This document shows positions 34,941 through 44,341 of a stretch of 64,000 nucleotides of DNA, one piece after another. The stretch lies in contig JAUTXP010000052.1 in the NCBI GenBank assembly GCA_030837965.1, positions 1-64,000 of the forward strand. Reading direction: 5' to 3'. The translations under genes and the position numbers were made by a program. Position 1 is the stretch's first letter; each line of letters opens with the position of its first letter. A model generated the notes under the pieces. That model did not search any database. It saw only the letters and a program-made list of their open reading frames with translations, and had not been told where the DNA came from. Source of the DNA: Acidimicrobiaceae bacterium. Its GTDB lineage: Bacteria; Actinomycetota; Acidimicrobiia; Acidimicrobiales; JAUTXP01.

Positions 34941-35729
34941 CTATCGGCCGACCGCAGGGCCGGACAAGCGGTACACCGACACGTGGCCCGCGCTGGCCTC
35001 GGTGAAGGGTGCCTTGCGCCAGTCGGCCCAGCGGTGCTCCAGGGCCATGCCCGCCAACCGGGCCATGAGGTCGAGCTCAGCGGGCCAGGCGTAGCGGTGG
35101 TTGGCCGGGTGCAGCCGGACTTGGCCGTCGCTGAGGCTGACCTGGGTGGTCTGCATGCGCTGGGTCACGGGGTCGATGCGGGCCACGTCGAGGGAGACGT
35201 GGTCCTCGGACAGGTGGCGCAGCAGCACGGCCTCCCCCTTCGCGTCGAAGCGCTCGGGCTGCGGGACCCAGGCCTCGACCACGAAGCGCCCGCCGGGGGC
35301 GAGGTGGCGGGCCGTGTTCTGGAAGCAGCGCACCTGGGCGTCCTGACTGGGCAGGGCGAAGACCGTGTTGAAGGCGAGGACGGCCAAAGCGAAGGGGCCG
35401 CCGTCGACGTGGGCGCACTCGAAATCGCCTTGGCTGGTGCGGACTCGCTCGCCGCCCGGCTTGGTGTGGAGGCGGTCCAGCATGTCGGGCGACGAGTCCA
35501 GCCCATGCACGGCCAGGCCCCGCTGGGCCAGGGGCACGGCCAGTCTCCCGGTGCCCACACCCCATTCCAGTACCGGGCCCGCGCCTGCCAGTTCGGCGAG
35601 GAGGGCCACGGCGCCCTCGGTGTCGAGCGTGTCCGTGTACAGCCGGTCGTAGTCGTCGGCGATGCGCGCGCCGTAGGCCGTGGGGTCGTGGAGGTCGTGG
35701 TCTTCTTGGGCCTTTTGGGCGTCGGTCAT
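34941..35729 (-). CDS. SAM-dependent class I methyltransferase
   Basis: 262 residues. The Rossmann-like motif I is AGPVLEWGVGTGRLAVPLAQ, motif II GLDSSPDMLDRL, and later ALAVLAFNTVFALPS and HLAPGGRFVVEAWVPQPERF. It fits the Methyltransf_25/11 group, which methylates small molecules. ATG 35729 overlaps the stop of the glycosyltransferase gene (ATGA), so the two are coupled. The substrate is unknown; the operon suggests a product of the partner enzymes. Confidence 0.9.
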   Translation of the reverse strand: MTDAQKAQEDHDLHDPTAYGARIADDYDRLYTDTLDTEGAVALLAELAGAGPVLEWGVGTGRLAVPLAQRGLAVHGLDSSPDMLDRLHTKPGGERVRTSQGDFECAHVDGGPFALAVLAFNTVFALPSQDAQVRCFQNTARHLAPGGRFVVEAWVPQPERFDAKGEAVLLRHLSEDHVSLDVARIDPVTQRMQTTQVSLSDGQVRLHPANHRYAWPAELDLMARLAGMALEHRWADWRKAPFTEASAGHVSVYRLSGPAVGR

Positions 35730-36709
35730 GCGGCCGGGGCCAGGCGGTCGGCCAGTTCCGGCGTCGGGGTGGCGGCGCGGGTCAGGCGGCGGCCCCCATA
35801 CCGGCAGCCGCCGGTCAGGCGTTGGACGACGGCCAGCCACGCGCACACGCCGCGTTCCAGCACCCACACGGGGGCAAACAGGGATGCCACGGCGGGGAAC
35901 ACGCGGGTGCCGCCCTCGGCCCGTCGCCCCGCCTCGGCCGCGGCCATGGTCGCGGTGGCGAAGGCGAGCACGACCCCGATCCGCGTGCGCCTGCGGCTGG
36001 TGGCCACCCGGGCGACGGCGGGCAGCACAGCCAAGGCCGCAGCCAGTCGGGCAGGCCGGGCCCACTCGTCGTAGGCCTGCCTGGGTCGTTGCGACCAAAA
36101 CCTTCGGGCCGTCGGGGGCAGGCGGGGCACGAAGCAGTCGTTCAGGCGATGGACGCGTCCGCCCGCGGCCTGCACCGTGCGCAGCAGCTCGAGGTTCTCG
36201 AACAGCACGTTGCCGTCGTAGCCGCCCACACCGAGCAGGAGGTCGCGGCGCACGCCGAGCGTGCCGGGGAAGTCGCCGCCCGTGGCCCGGGCCAGCAGGG
36301 TGCGGGCCGTGTCCCACACCGCGTGCCAGGGCATGGGCCGGAAGTAGTTCTGGGGCACGACGACATCGGCCCAGTCGAGGGCGGCGGCCACGCAGGCCAG
36401 GTCCGGGCCGTCGTAGCGCACGTCGTCGTCGGCCACCACGACCTTGTCGTGGCGGGCCAGGCGCAGGCCCGTGATCACGCCGTTGACCTTGCCGTTGGCG
36501 AAGTCGAGGTCGGGGTCGGGTCGAACGTGGCGAAGGCTGGCGGGCAAGCGCTCGGCCACGTCGGAGAAATGGGGCTCGGGGGACCCGTCGACCACCAACA
36601 CGTCGTCGGTCTGGCCCCGGTCGATGAGCGTGCGGAGGTAGGCGGCCAACTCGTCGGCGTCGAGGTCGGGCGACCACCGCAGGGGCAGGACGTAGGAGCA
36701 GGGGCCCAC
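35726..36709 (-). CDS. Family 2-like glycosyltransferase with C-terminal membrane segment
   Basis: 327 residues from GTG 36709, two bases after the preceding stop. The GT-A fold is shown by DDVLVVDGSPEPHFSDVAER, the DxD-type metal motif in KVVVADDDVRYDGPDL, and GGDFPGTLGVRRDLLLGVGG with FENLELLRTVQAAGGRVHRL. A hydrophobic C-terminal region (RLAAALAVLPAVARVA, then VVLAFATATMAAAEAG) suggests membrane attachment. Acceptor and donor are unknown. Confidence 0.85.
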   Translation of the reverse strand: MGPCSYVLPLRWSPDLDADELAAYLRTLIDRGQTDDVLVVDGSPEPHFSDVAERLPASLRHVRPDPDLDFANGKVNGVITGLRLARHDKVVVADDDVRYDGPDLACVAAALDWADVVVPQNYFRPMPWHAVWDTARTLLARATGGDFPGTLGVRRDLLLGVGGYDGNVLFENLELLRTVQAAGGRVHRLNDCFVPRLPPTARRFWSQRPRQAYDEWARPARLAAALAVLPAVARVATSRRRTRIGVVLAFATATMAAAEAGRRAEGGTRVFPAVASLFAPVWVLERGVCAWLAVVQRLTGGCRYGGRRLTRAATPTPELADRLAPAA

Positions 36710-36711
36710 GG

Positions 36712-37806
36712 TCAGCGGGGGAGCGGCGTCAGAAGGGACGTGCGGCCTTGGCCCCAGCAGTCCAGGACCCGTTGGGCGAAGCGGCCTTCGACGGCCAGCG
36801 CAGCTCGGGCGCCGAAGACGACGTCGTCTGCCAGCGCGGGCTCGGCCCGGGCCAGGCCGCCCGCCAACGCGTCGAGGGCCACCACTTGGTGGGTCTCGTC
36901 GGCGTCGACGTGGACGTCGTAGAACCGCCGGGCCTGGTGGAAGCCGAGGCGGGCCAAGGCCCGGCTGTAGCGGGCCATGGGCACGACCGACGTGGCCTCG
37001 AACAGGGCCAAGTGCCCCACCAGCGCGCCGCGAAGTCGACGGTGCAGGCCGAAGTAGGAGATGAGATTGACCGAGCCGAGGGTGGCCGCGGGCAGCAGGT
37101 CGAGGTAGGCGCCGTAGGTCGAGTCCAGCCCGAGCAGGTCCATGGTGCGGGCGAACAGGCGGGCGTGCATGTCTGGGGCCACGCCGTCGCCGTACTCCTC
37201 GGACTGGATGTGCACCAGCGCGGCCTTGGGCCCGCCGCTGAGGCGGGGGATGGCCCACGTGTGGGGGTCGGCCTCCTTCAACTGGTAGGCCGAGCGGTGG
37301 ACGGTGAACTCGCGCATCTGGGCCGACGTGCCCTGGCCTTCGAGGTAGGCGGACAGGGATGGGCCTTCGGCCTCCGCGATGGCGGCCCGGATCTGGTCGG
37401 GCACGGGGATGGGGTCGGGCCGCGGCGTCGGCGGCGGCGGTGGCGGCCCTGTGTGGGAGCCGACCAGGTCGTGCAGGGCGGCGTCGAACCAGCGCTCCAA
37501 GTCGGCCCGGACTCGGAGCAGGTCGGGGTCCCACTCCCAGGCCTCGTCCACCCCCTGAAAGCCCCGGTAGTGCAGCTCATAGCAGCAGTACAAGGCCAGT
37601 TGGAGATCCTCGTCCTCCCACGACGTGTGGTTGGCCGGGATCACCGGCGTGGGCGCAACGGGCCGCGACCCCGGCGGCTTGGTCAGCGCGCTGAGCAGGG
37701 CGGCCGAAACAGGGCCGCGGGCGGCGGGCAGCGGCGGGGGGACGTCGACCCGGACGTCGCTGTCGACACCGGGCAGGTCGAAGGCGAGCGGCGCAACGGC
37801 TTGCAT
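36712..37806 (-). CDS. Heme-oxygenase-like iron-containing redox enzyme (Haem_oxygenas_2 type)
   Basis: 364 residues from ATG 37806 behind GGAAG. Helical throughout, with the ligand pattern of heme-oxygenase-like di-iron enzymes: QSEEYGDGVAPDMHARLFAR (E203/E204, H214), GHLALFEATSVVP (H265, E270) and RFYDVHVDADETHQ (H299, D303, H306). Relatives include SznF and UndA, which use non-heme iron and O2 for N-oxygenation or oxidative decarboxylation. A Pro-rich linker (residues 120-135) separates an N-terminal region of unknown fold. It is the first gene of a four-gene operon. The substrate cannot be predicted. Confidence 0.85.
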   Translation of the reverse strand: MQAVAPLAFDLPGVDSDVRVDVPPPLPAARGPVSAALLSALTKPPGSRPVAPTPVIPANHTSWEDEDLQLALYCCYELHYRGFQGVDEAWEWDPDLLRVRADLERWFDAALHDLVGSHTGPPPPPPTPRPDPIPVPDQIRAAIAEAEGPSLSAYLEGQGTSAQMREFTVHRSAYQLKEADPHTWAIPRLSGGPKAALVHIQSEEYGDGVAPDMHARLFARTMDLLGLDSTYGAYLDLLPAATLGSVNLISYFGLHRRLRGALVGHLALFEATSVVPMARYSRALARLGFHQARRFYDVHVDADETHQVVALDALAGGLARAEPALADDVVFGARAALAVEGRFAQRVLDCWGQGRTSLLTPLPR

Positions 37807-37904
37807 GAGGGCTTCCTTACCCACCCCGCGGTTGTTGCAGAACCGCCGCCACCCTGCTGCCGTCGGTCGCGCTGGTTGCGCGGTTGCACCGGACGGTCGG
37901 TGAC

Positions 37905-38278
<374 letters not shown>

Positions 38279-38452
38279 GTCCCCACCAGTATCGCACCAC
38301 CACCCACGCACCCGCCCGCCCGCCGCCAGCCCGTTCTCGGCACGGTCAGTTCGACCTCCAGGCCGGCGCTCCTGACCAGAACGGCCACGTGGCCCGGCCG
38401 GCCCCCACACGGCATGACCCGAACGGACGCGGCCCGGCCCGGCCCGGGGCGG

Positions 38453-41068
38453 TCAGCGGGCCAGCTTGACCACGTGGGCCGCACCGACATGGCGGTACCG
38501 CTCGGGCAGGCAGGTCAGCACCACGACCTGCGCATCCTGGGCGGCCATGGACAGCACCGCCCCCAACTTCTCCAGTCGCTTGCTGTCCGACCAGCCCAGC
38601 GCGTCGTCCAGGATTACCGGCACGCCCCCATCCGGGGCCACGATGGCCGCGCAGGCCAGCCTGCTGATCACGCAGAGCTGCTCGCGGGCACCGGTGCTGA
38701 GCTGGTCGAACTCGACAGTGACGCCCCGCAGCGTGCGGCTGGCGATGCGGAGGTCCTCGCCCAGCTCCACGGTGAAGTCGTCGCCGAACACGACCCGGCC
38801 GAAGGCCTCGACCTTGGCTTTCAACGGAGCCATGTAGGCCCGCCGGGCCTGGCCCCGGCACCGCTCCAACGTCTCGTACAGCCGTCGGGCCGCGGCCGCC
38901 CGCCGCTCGGCGGCCCGCCGTTGCCTGCTCCGGTGCTCCAAGTCGGCCTCGGCCTCGCCCAGCCGGTCGTGCAGGCCTTCCTGCCCCCACAGGGAGAGTC
39001 GCTCGCGCACTCGCACCTGTTCTTCGGCCGTTCCTCGTCGCTCGGCTTCGAGCTTGTCGAACACGGCGGTGGCGTTTTCGAGCGCGCCCTTCAACTCTTC
39101 GGGGCGGGCCTTGTCGGCGGCGGCGTCGGCGTGGGCCAACGCCGCGTCCGCCTTGGCCACCGCCTTCGCGGTGGCGTCCACCCGGCCCGCCAGCACGCCG
39201 TCGGGCACTCGCGCCCGCGCCGACTCCAAGTCGTGCCGGGCCGACTCCACCTGTCGATGGGCCAACTCCACCTCACGCTCAGCGGCGTCGAACCTGGCCC
39301 TTGCCCGCTGCTCGTCACGTCGGCGCAGCTCGACCTCGTGATGGGCCTCCCGAAGCAGCTCCAAGGCCGCGCCCGCACCGGCTTCTGCCTCTTCGACCAG
39401 CCCTCGCGCCGTATCGAAGTCCAAGGGCGGGCGGGGATCCTCGGCGAGGCGCGCCCGCAGCCGCTCGACCTTGCCCGCCAACCTGTCCGGCGTCAGGTCC
39501 CGCAGGTCGGCCGCCATCCGGGTGGTGAGGCCCTCGCGCTCGAAGGCCGCCTCTCGCCGGGCCGCGGCCGCCGTCTTGGCCTCGCCTACATCGGCCACGC
39601 CTGCGGCCGTGCACAGGTCGGCCAACCGTCGCTCCGACGCCGCCAACGAGGCGACCAACTGCCCGGCTTCACCCCTCCCCCTGACGGCGATCCGCGCCAC
39701 CCCGCCCAACTCCATGGCCGACGACGGGCCCATGGCCACCGTCGTACTGCCCCCGGCGGGCAAGGCCTCGACCCCGTCGCCCACCCGGATCTCCAATGGC
39801 CGCAGCGCCTCCACCTCGACCAGCGGGCTCTCGCCTTCCAATCGGACTCGGCCCTGCACGACGGCCAAGTGGGCGTCCTCGATGTCCTCCAACACTTCCG
39901 GGCCGACACGGTTGTCCTCCAGCAGCGTGTCGAGCGCCTCCAACGCGGCTTCGGCCTTGCGCACCCGATCCAGCCGTTCGGTCATCTGGGCCAAGTCCAG
40001 GCTGTCGCGTGCGAACGTGAAGTCGGCCTGGGCAGCAGCCAGCCCCGCTTTCGCGGCCTCACCTCGCTCGCTGGCCTCGGCCAGCCGCTCTTCAGCCGCC
40101 TGCACCGCGGACACGGCCGACTCCAACCCAGGACGATGCCGATCCCGCTCCCGCCCGAGCTCCCGGTGCCTGCCCTGGGCCCGATCCAGCGCCTCCACCA
40201 AGGCCTGCCGCCGGCTCTGCTCGTCACACGCGGCCCGATGGTCGGCCGCGGCCAGGTCGGCGGCCAGCTTGGCCTCGGTGACGTCTCGCAAGAGCGCATC
40301 GACCGACGCCCACTTCCGCCGGTACTCATCCACGCGCCGACCCTGTGCCTCGAGCTCCTCGGCCAAGCCGCCCATATGCCTAGCCAGGTCGGCTGCGTAC
40401 TCCACGTCGTCTTCCAACTCGGCCAGGCGACGGCGCAGTTCCTCGACCCTGTTCGCCGCGTCTTGCTCGGCCCGCTGCAGGTCGGCGATCTCGGCTTTGA
40501 GCTTGCGCCCCGGCGTGTGGAACCGGTCGAGCTCGGCCCGGGCCAAGTCGATGAGGGTGGCCTCGCGGTCACCGGCCAAGGTGCCGGCCGATGCGGTGTC
40601 GAGTGCGGCGGCCAACGACGTCTGTTCTGACAGGTCGGCCTGGTCGGGCCGGACGCCCTGCTGGAGGCGCAGGGCCCGCCAAAGGGGAAGGTCGACGGCC
40701 TCGTGGAGGATGGCCAACGCCCGCTCGTGGGCTTCTCGCCCGGTGTGGTTCTCGGGCCGTGGCGCGTGCACGACCAAGGTGGTGGACCGTTCCCGATGGA
40801 ACCGCTTCGAGTAGGTGAAGCGATATGCCCCCGCCTCGATGTCGACCTCGATCTCGCTTCCCGCGTCCTTGTGCACGGGCTTGACCGCCTTGACCGCCTT
40901 GTTCGTGCTGGTATCGAGGTAGTCGAACAGCAGGTCGAGGGCCTCGGCCAGGCTGGTCTTGCCCACCTCGTTGTCGCCCTCCACCACGGTGACGCCGGTG
41001 GCCGGCAGGCGCACCTCGTGCGCCTCGATGCCGCGGTAGTTGCGCAGCCGGATGCGGGTGATCCTCAT
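38453..41068 (-). CDS. SMC/YhaN-like AAA ATPase, large subunit of a DNA-end nuclease pair
   Basis: 871 residues. Walker A is VTVVEGDNEVGKTSLAEALD near residue 35, the ABC signature LSTGAREQLCVIS and Walker B GVPVILDDALGWSD are at the C-terminus, and coiled-coil stretches rich in Ala/Arg/Glu lie between. This is the SbcC/Rad50/YhaN layout, but no CxxC zinc hook is seen in the middle, which favours the shorter YhaN-like type. ATG 41068 overlaps the stop of the metallophosphatase gene. The pair probably processes DNA ends during repair. Confidence 0.92.
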   Translation of the reverse strand: MRITRIRLRNYRGIEAHEVRLPATGVTVVEGDNEVGKTSLAEALDLLFDYLDTSTNKAVKAVKPVHKDAGSEIEVDIEAGAYRFTYSKRFHRERSTTLVVHAPRPENHTGREAHERALAILHEAVDLPLWRALRLQQGVRPDQADLSEQTSLAAALDTASAGTLAGDREATLIDLARAELDRFHTPGRKLKAEIADLQRAEQDAANRVEELRRRLAELEDDVEYAADLARHMGGLAEELEAQGRRVDEYRRKWASVDALLRDVTEAKLAADLAAADHRAACDEQSRRQALVEALDRAQGRHRELGRERDRHRPGLESAVSAVQAAEERLAEASERGEAAKAGLAAAQADFTFARDSLDLAQMTERLDRVRKAEAALEALDTLLEDNRVGPEVLEDIEDAHLAVVQGRVRLEGESPLVEVEALRPLEIRVGDGVEALPAGGSTTVAMGPSSAMELGGVARIAVRGRGEAGQLVASLAASERRLADLCTAAGVADVGEAKTAAAARREAAFEREGLTTRMAADLRDLTPDRLAGKVERLRARLAEDPRPPLDFDTARGLVEEAEAGAGAALELLREAHHEVELRRRDEQRARARFDAAEREVELAHRQVESARHDLESARARVPDGVLAGRVDATAKAVAKADAALAHADAAADKARPEELKGALENATAVFDKLEAERRGTAEEQVRVRERLSLWGQEGLHDRLGEAEADLEHRSRQRRAAERRAAAARRLYETLERCRGQARRAYMAPLKAKVEAFGRVVFGDDFTVELGEDLRIASRTLRGVTVEFDQLSTGAREQLCVISRLACAAIVAPDGGVPVILDDALGWSDSKRLEKLGAVLSMAAQDAQVVVLTCLPERYRHVGAAHVVKLAR

Positions 41069-42186
41069 GCCGCCCCCCTCGCCAGCCGGTACAACAGCGA
41101 CAGGGCGTCGCGCGCCTCTTCGTCCCCGGCGCGGCCCGCGGTCTCCAACTCGGCCAACGCCTCATGGGCGAAGCCGGCCAGGCCCAGCTCAGACAGGTCG
41201 GCCTCGTCGGGCAGAACCACGACACCGCCTGCGGGCTCCCACACGTCGAGCGCTCCAAATAAGGGACGGGCCTGGTCCAGAACCGCGTCGAGCCGTACCC
41301 GCTCGGCCAGGCTGACGCCGCCCGCCAGATCGAGCCGGACCACGGTGTCGGCCTTGTCCGGTCGACCGGCGAGCCAGGCGGCCAGGGCGTGGATGTCCTC
41401 GGGCCCGTCGACCGAGAAGGGCTGGCGCACGAACCGCCATCGCCCGATGTGGTGGGACGTGACAACGGGTGCGCCCGTGTCCGCTGCGTCGATCTCGACG
41501 ACGAGGGCATTGCCGGGGTCAAGCTCGTCGAAGTCGGTGGCCTCCGGCGCGCCCGAGTACCAGATGCGCCCTGTCTTGCCGACGGACGTGGTGGAGTGGC
41601 GGTCGCCCAAGGCCACGTAGTGGACGGCGGCCCGCTCGAGCGCGTCGACGGAGATGAGGGCGGGGTTGTCCCGATCGGGCGAGAGCGAATCGACCGCCCC
41701 ATGGCCGACCGCGATGCGGACGGTTCCTGGAGATGGCGGACCGAGGTCGCTCACCGCGGCACCGAGCAGGTCGTGCAAAGGCCGTTTCGACGTCCATGGG
41801 GCGGCGACGAGCTCCACGCCAGGCCTGACCTGGTGCACGCCCGCGCCGCGCAGGATGGACACGTTGGGGGGTGGGTGTTCGAAGGCGGGTGAGGAGTAGA
41901 TGGAGCCTGCATCGAGCGGGTCGTGATTGCCAGGCAGAAGGAAGATGGGCACAGGCACGTCGGCCAGGGCCTCGACGGCGCGGCCCACGACTTGGCGGTC
42001 GAGTTGGTTGGCCTCGAACACGTCCCCGCACACGACGATGAACTCGCAGTCGTGGGCTTGGGCCAGCCGTCCAAGGGCGCGCACCGCCTCGATCCGGGCC
42101 TGGGAGAAGCGGGCCTGCGCCTCCGGTGTGAGGAAGCGCCTGCTCATCCCCAGTTGGAGATCGGCGGTATGGACGAATCTGACCAC
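41065..42186 (-). CDS. SbcD/YhaO-like DNA repair metallo-nuclease
   Basis: 373 residues from GTG 42186. The Mre11-type phosphoesterase motifs are in order: FVHTADLQLG, EFIVVCGDVFEANQ, IFLLPGNHDPLDAG, VRIAVGHGAVDS and YVALGDRHSTTS. It should bind two Mn2+ ions and cut DNA in partnership with the ATPase encoded next (ATGA overlap). It is divergent from pafB with about 90 bases between the starts, suggesting a shared DNA-damage regulatory region. Confidence 0.93.
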   Translation of the reverse strand: MVRFVHTADLQLGMSRRFLTPEAQARFSQARIEAVRALGRLAQAHDCEFIVVCGDVFEANQLDRQVVGRAVEALADVPVPIFLLPGNHDPLDAGSIYSSPAFEHPPPNVSILRGAGVHQVRPGVELVAAPWTSKRPLHDLLGAAVSDLGPPSPGTVRIAVGHGAVDSLSPDRDNPALISVDALERAAVHYVALGDRHSTTSVGKTGRIWYSGAPEATDFDELDPGNALVVEIDAADTGAPVVTSHHIGRWRFVRQPFSVDGPEDIHALAAWLAGRPDKADTVVRLDLAGGVSLAERVRLDAVLDQARPLFGALDVWEPAGGVVVLPDEADLSELGLAGFAHEALAELETAGRAGDEEARDALSLLYRLARGAA

Positions 42187-42275
42187 GAGTTCGACGGTAC
42201 CGAGGGGGTGTAACAACTACGTGGACCCTTGGCCCGAGTGCGATGCTGTCGGCTCCGCCCGCATGGAGGTCGCCC

Positions 42276-43217
42276 GTGGCCGATCGCCTGGCCCGGCTCA
42301 CCAACTTGGTCGCCCTGCTGCTCAACGCCCCTCGGCCGTTGACGCTCGATGAGGTCGCGTCCGAGTTGGAGCCTGAGTCCGGTTATCCGGCCGGTGACGA
42401 GGCTCGGCGGCAGGCGTTCGAACGGGACAAGCGGGTGTTGCGGGAGGAGGGCATACCCGTCGAGGCCGTGTTCCTCGAGGGCGAGGGGGGCAAGGTCGGC
42501 TACCGCATCCCGCCCGACGACTACTACCTGCCCGATCTGGCCTTGACCGACGACGAACGGGTCGCGCTGCATCTGGCGCTGGCGGCTGTGCCGTTGGACT
42601 CGGGGTGGGGCGCGGAGGCCAGGTGGAAGCTGGGTGACGTGTCGGGCGCGGACGCCTCGCCCCTCGCCGCACTGCCGTCGGTCGAGGCCCTGCCGCTGCT
42701 CTTCGAGGGCTGGCGCCGGCGGGCACCGGTCGAGTTCGGGTACGGCGGGTCGCCCCGGCTGGTCGAGCCGTACGGCCTGTTGTTCAGGGAGGGGTTCTGG
42801 TATGTCGTGGGGCGGGACCGCGGCCGTGGGGACTTGCGGCGGTTCCGGGCCGATCGCATCGAGGGCCGGGTCACGCTGGGGGAGGCGGGCTCGTTCGAGC
42901 GGCCGGAGGGGTTCGACCCAGCGGCTGCGTTGGCCAGTCAGCCGTTCATGATCGGAGAGGGCTCGTCGGAGCGGGTGCTGGTCCTGGTCGACGCGGTGCT
43001 GGCCGACAAGGTGGAAGGCGAGTTGGGACCGGCATCCGTCGCCGAACGGCGAGACGACGGCTCCGTGGTCGTGGATGTGGAGGTGACCAACCGGGTCGGA
43101 CTGCGGTCGTGGGTGTTGGGGATGCGCGACCACGCCCTCGTCTTGTCGCCGCCTTCCGTGCGCGATGACGTGGTGGAGTGGCTGCGGGCCATGGCCGGCG
43201 CGGGCGCGGGCGAGTGA
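42276..43217 (+). CDS. pafB: WYL-domain regulator PafB-like
   Basis: 313 residues from GTG 42276 behind GGAGGT. The N-terminal HTH is ADRLARLTNLVALLLNAPRP then LTLDEVASELE. The WYL domain has VEFGYGGSPRLVEPYGLLFR and GFWYVVGRDRGRGDLRRFRA, and a WCX-like C-terminal extension follows. With PafC it forms the transcription activator of the LexA-independent DNA damage response known in mycobacteria. It overlaps pafC (GTGA). Confidence 0.9.
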   Translation: MADRLARLTNLVALLLNAPRPLTLDEVASELEPESGYPAGDEARRQAFERDKRVLREEGIPVEAVFLEGEGGKVGYRIPPDDYYLPDLALTDDERVALHLALAAVPLDSGWGAEARWKLGDVSGADASPLAALPSVEALPLLFEGWRRRAPVEFGYGGSPRLVEPYGLLFREGFWYVVGRDRGRGDLRRFRADRIEGRVTLGEAGSFERPEGFDPAAALASQPFMIGEGSSERVLVLVDAVLADKVEGELGPASVAERRDDGSVVVDVEVTNRVGLRSWVLGMRDHALVLSPPSVRDDVVEWLRAMAGAGAGE

Positions 43218-44341
43218 GCCCTCGGGCCAATCCGGGTGAGCGGCTCCGCAGGCTGTTGGCTGTCATTCCGTGGCTGGCAGCTCGGGGCACGGCGTCGTTG
43301 GAGGAGATCGCCGAGCGGTTCGGGGTGGACGTGGCCACTGTGGAGGACGAGCTGTTGTTGGCGGCCTGCTGCGGGCTCCCGCCGTATTCGCCGGACCAGC
43401 TCATCGAGTTGGTGGTGGACGACGACGGTGTGACGGCCAACGTGCCCGACTATTTCCGGCGGCCGCTGAAGCTCACCGCCGCGGACGGGTTTGCCATCCT
43501 GGCCGCGGGCCGGGCCTTGTTGGCGGTGCCCGGCTCCGACCCGACGGGGCCGCTGGCCACCGCGCTCGACAAGTTGGCCGGCGTCTTGGGCGGGCCTCGG
43601 GGGGTGACGGTCGAGTTGGACGCGCCTGCCCGGTTGCACGACTTGCGGGACGCGGTGGCGGCGTCGGAGCGCGTGGCCGTGGAGTACTACTCGGCATCGC
43701 GGGACGAGGTGACGAGCCGGGAGATCGACCCGCTGTCGGTCTTCGCCGACCGGGGGCGGTGGTATGTGGCCGCGTACTGCCATCGGGCACAGGACGTGCT
43801 GACGTTCCGGGTGGACCGGGTGCGGTCGCTGCGGCGGACGGGGGAGACCTTCGATGCGGTCCGGGTGGGCGAGGCGCGCCGGTCGGGTGCGGGCGGGGGA
43901 GGCGGCGGCGGAGGCGGGGGATTGCACATCGCCTCGCTGGGCCCGGACCTGCAACATGTGACCTTGCTGCTTCCGGCCGAGGCCCGGTGGGTGGCGGAGG
44001 CGTACCCGACGACGTCGGTTGAGGATCTGGGCGATGGTCGGCTCCGCGTCCGATTGGCCGTGACTGGCCTGCCTTGGCTGGAGCGGCTGCTCCTGCGGGT
44101 CGGGCCTGAGGTAAGGGTGGAGGAGCCTCCCGAGTTGGTTGCCGTCGGGCGCGAGGTGGCCCGGCGGCTGTTGGGCCGCTATCTGGCGGACGAGGCAGTT
44201 GGTGCTGCCGCTGCGGGCGGTGGTGCTGGCGACGGCGGCGGCGGGGCTGACGGTGGGGGCGGGGGCGGCTCAGCCGGCGAGTCGGGCGTGTCCGAGCCTG
44301 GTCGAGCGGACGCCGCGTCCACCAAAGGCAGCACGCGGTAG
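43214..44341 (+). CDS. pafC: WYL-domain regulator PafC-like
   Basis: 375 residues from GTG 43214. The HTH-like start is RLRRLLAVIPWLAARGTASL then EEIAERFGVDVATVEDELLL. The WYL region has RVAVEYYSASRDEVTSREID and RGRWYVAAYCHRAQDVLTFR. The family partner of PafB. Two oddities: a Gly-only insert (about 43900-43920) in the WYL domain, and a Gly-rich tail of about 50 residues encoded on the strand opposite the Lrp gene. The 3' ends of the two genes overlap by about 160 bases. Confidence 0.9.
   Translation: MSPRANPGERLRRLLAVIPWLAARGTASLEEIAERFGVDVATVEDELLLAACCGLPPYSPDQLIELVVDDDGVTANVPDYFRRPLKLTAADGFAILAAGRALLAVPGSDPTGPLATALDKLAGVLGGPRGVTVELDAPARLHDLRDAVAASERVAVEYYSASRDEVTSREIDPLSVFADRGRWYVAAYCHRAQDVLTFRVDRVRSLRRTGETFDAVRVGEARRSGAGGGGGGGGGGLHIASLGPDLQHVTLLLPAEARWVAEAYPTTSVEDLGDGRLRVRLAVTGLPWLERLLLRVGPEVRVEEPPELVAVGREVARRLLGRYLADEAVGAAAAGGGAGDGGGGADGGGGGGSAGESGVSEPGRADAASTKGSTR

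Noticed and set aside
35822..36922. Long plus-strand frame opposite the glycosyltransferase gene
   Set aside because: Translation is His/Gly/Val repeats typical of antisense to GC-rich genes; the minus strand has a GT motif set.
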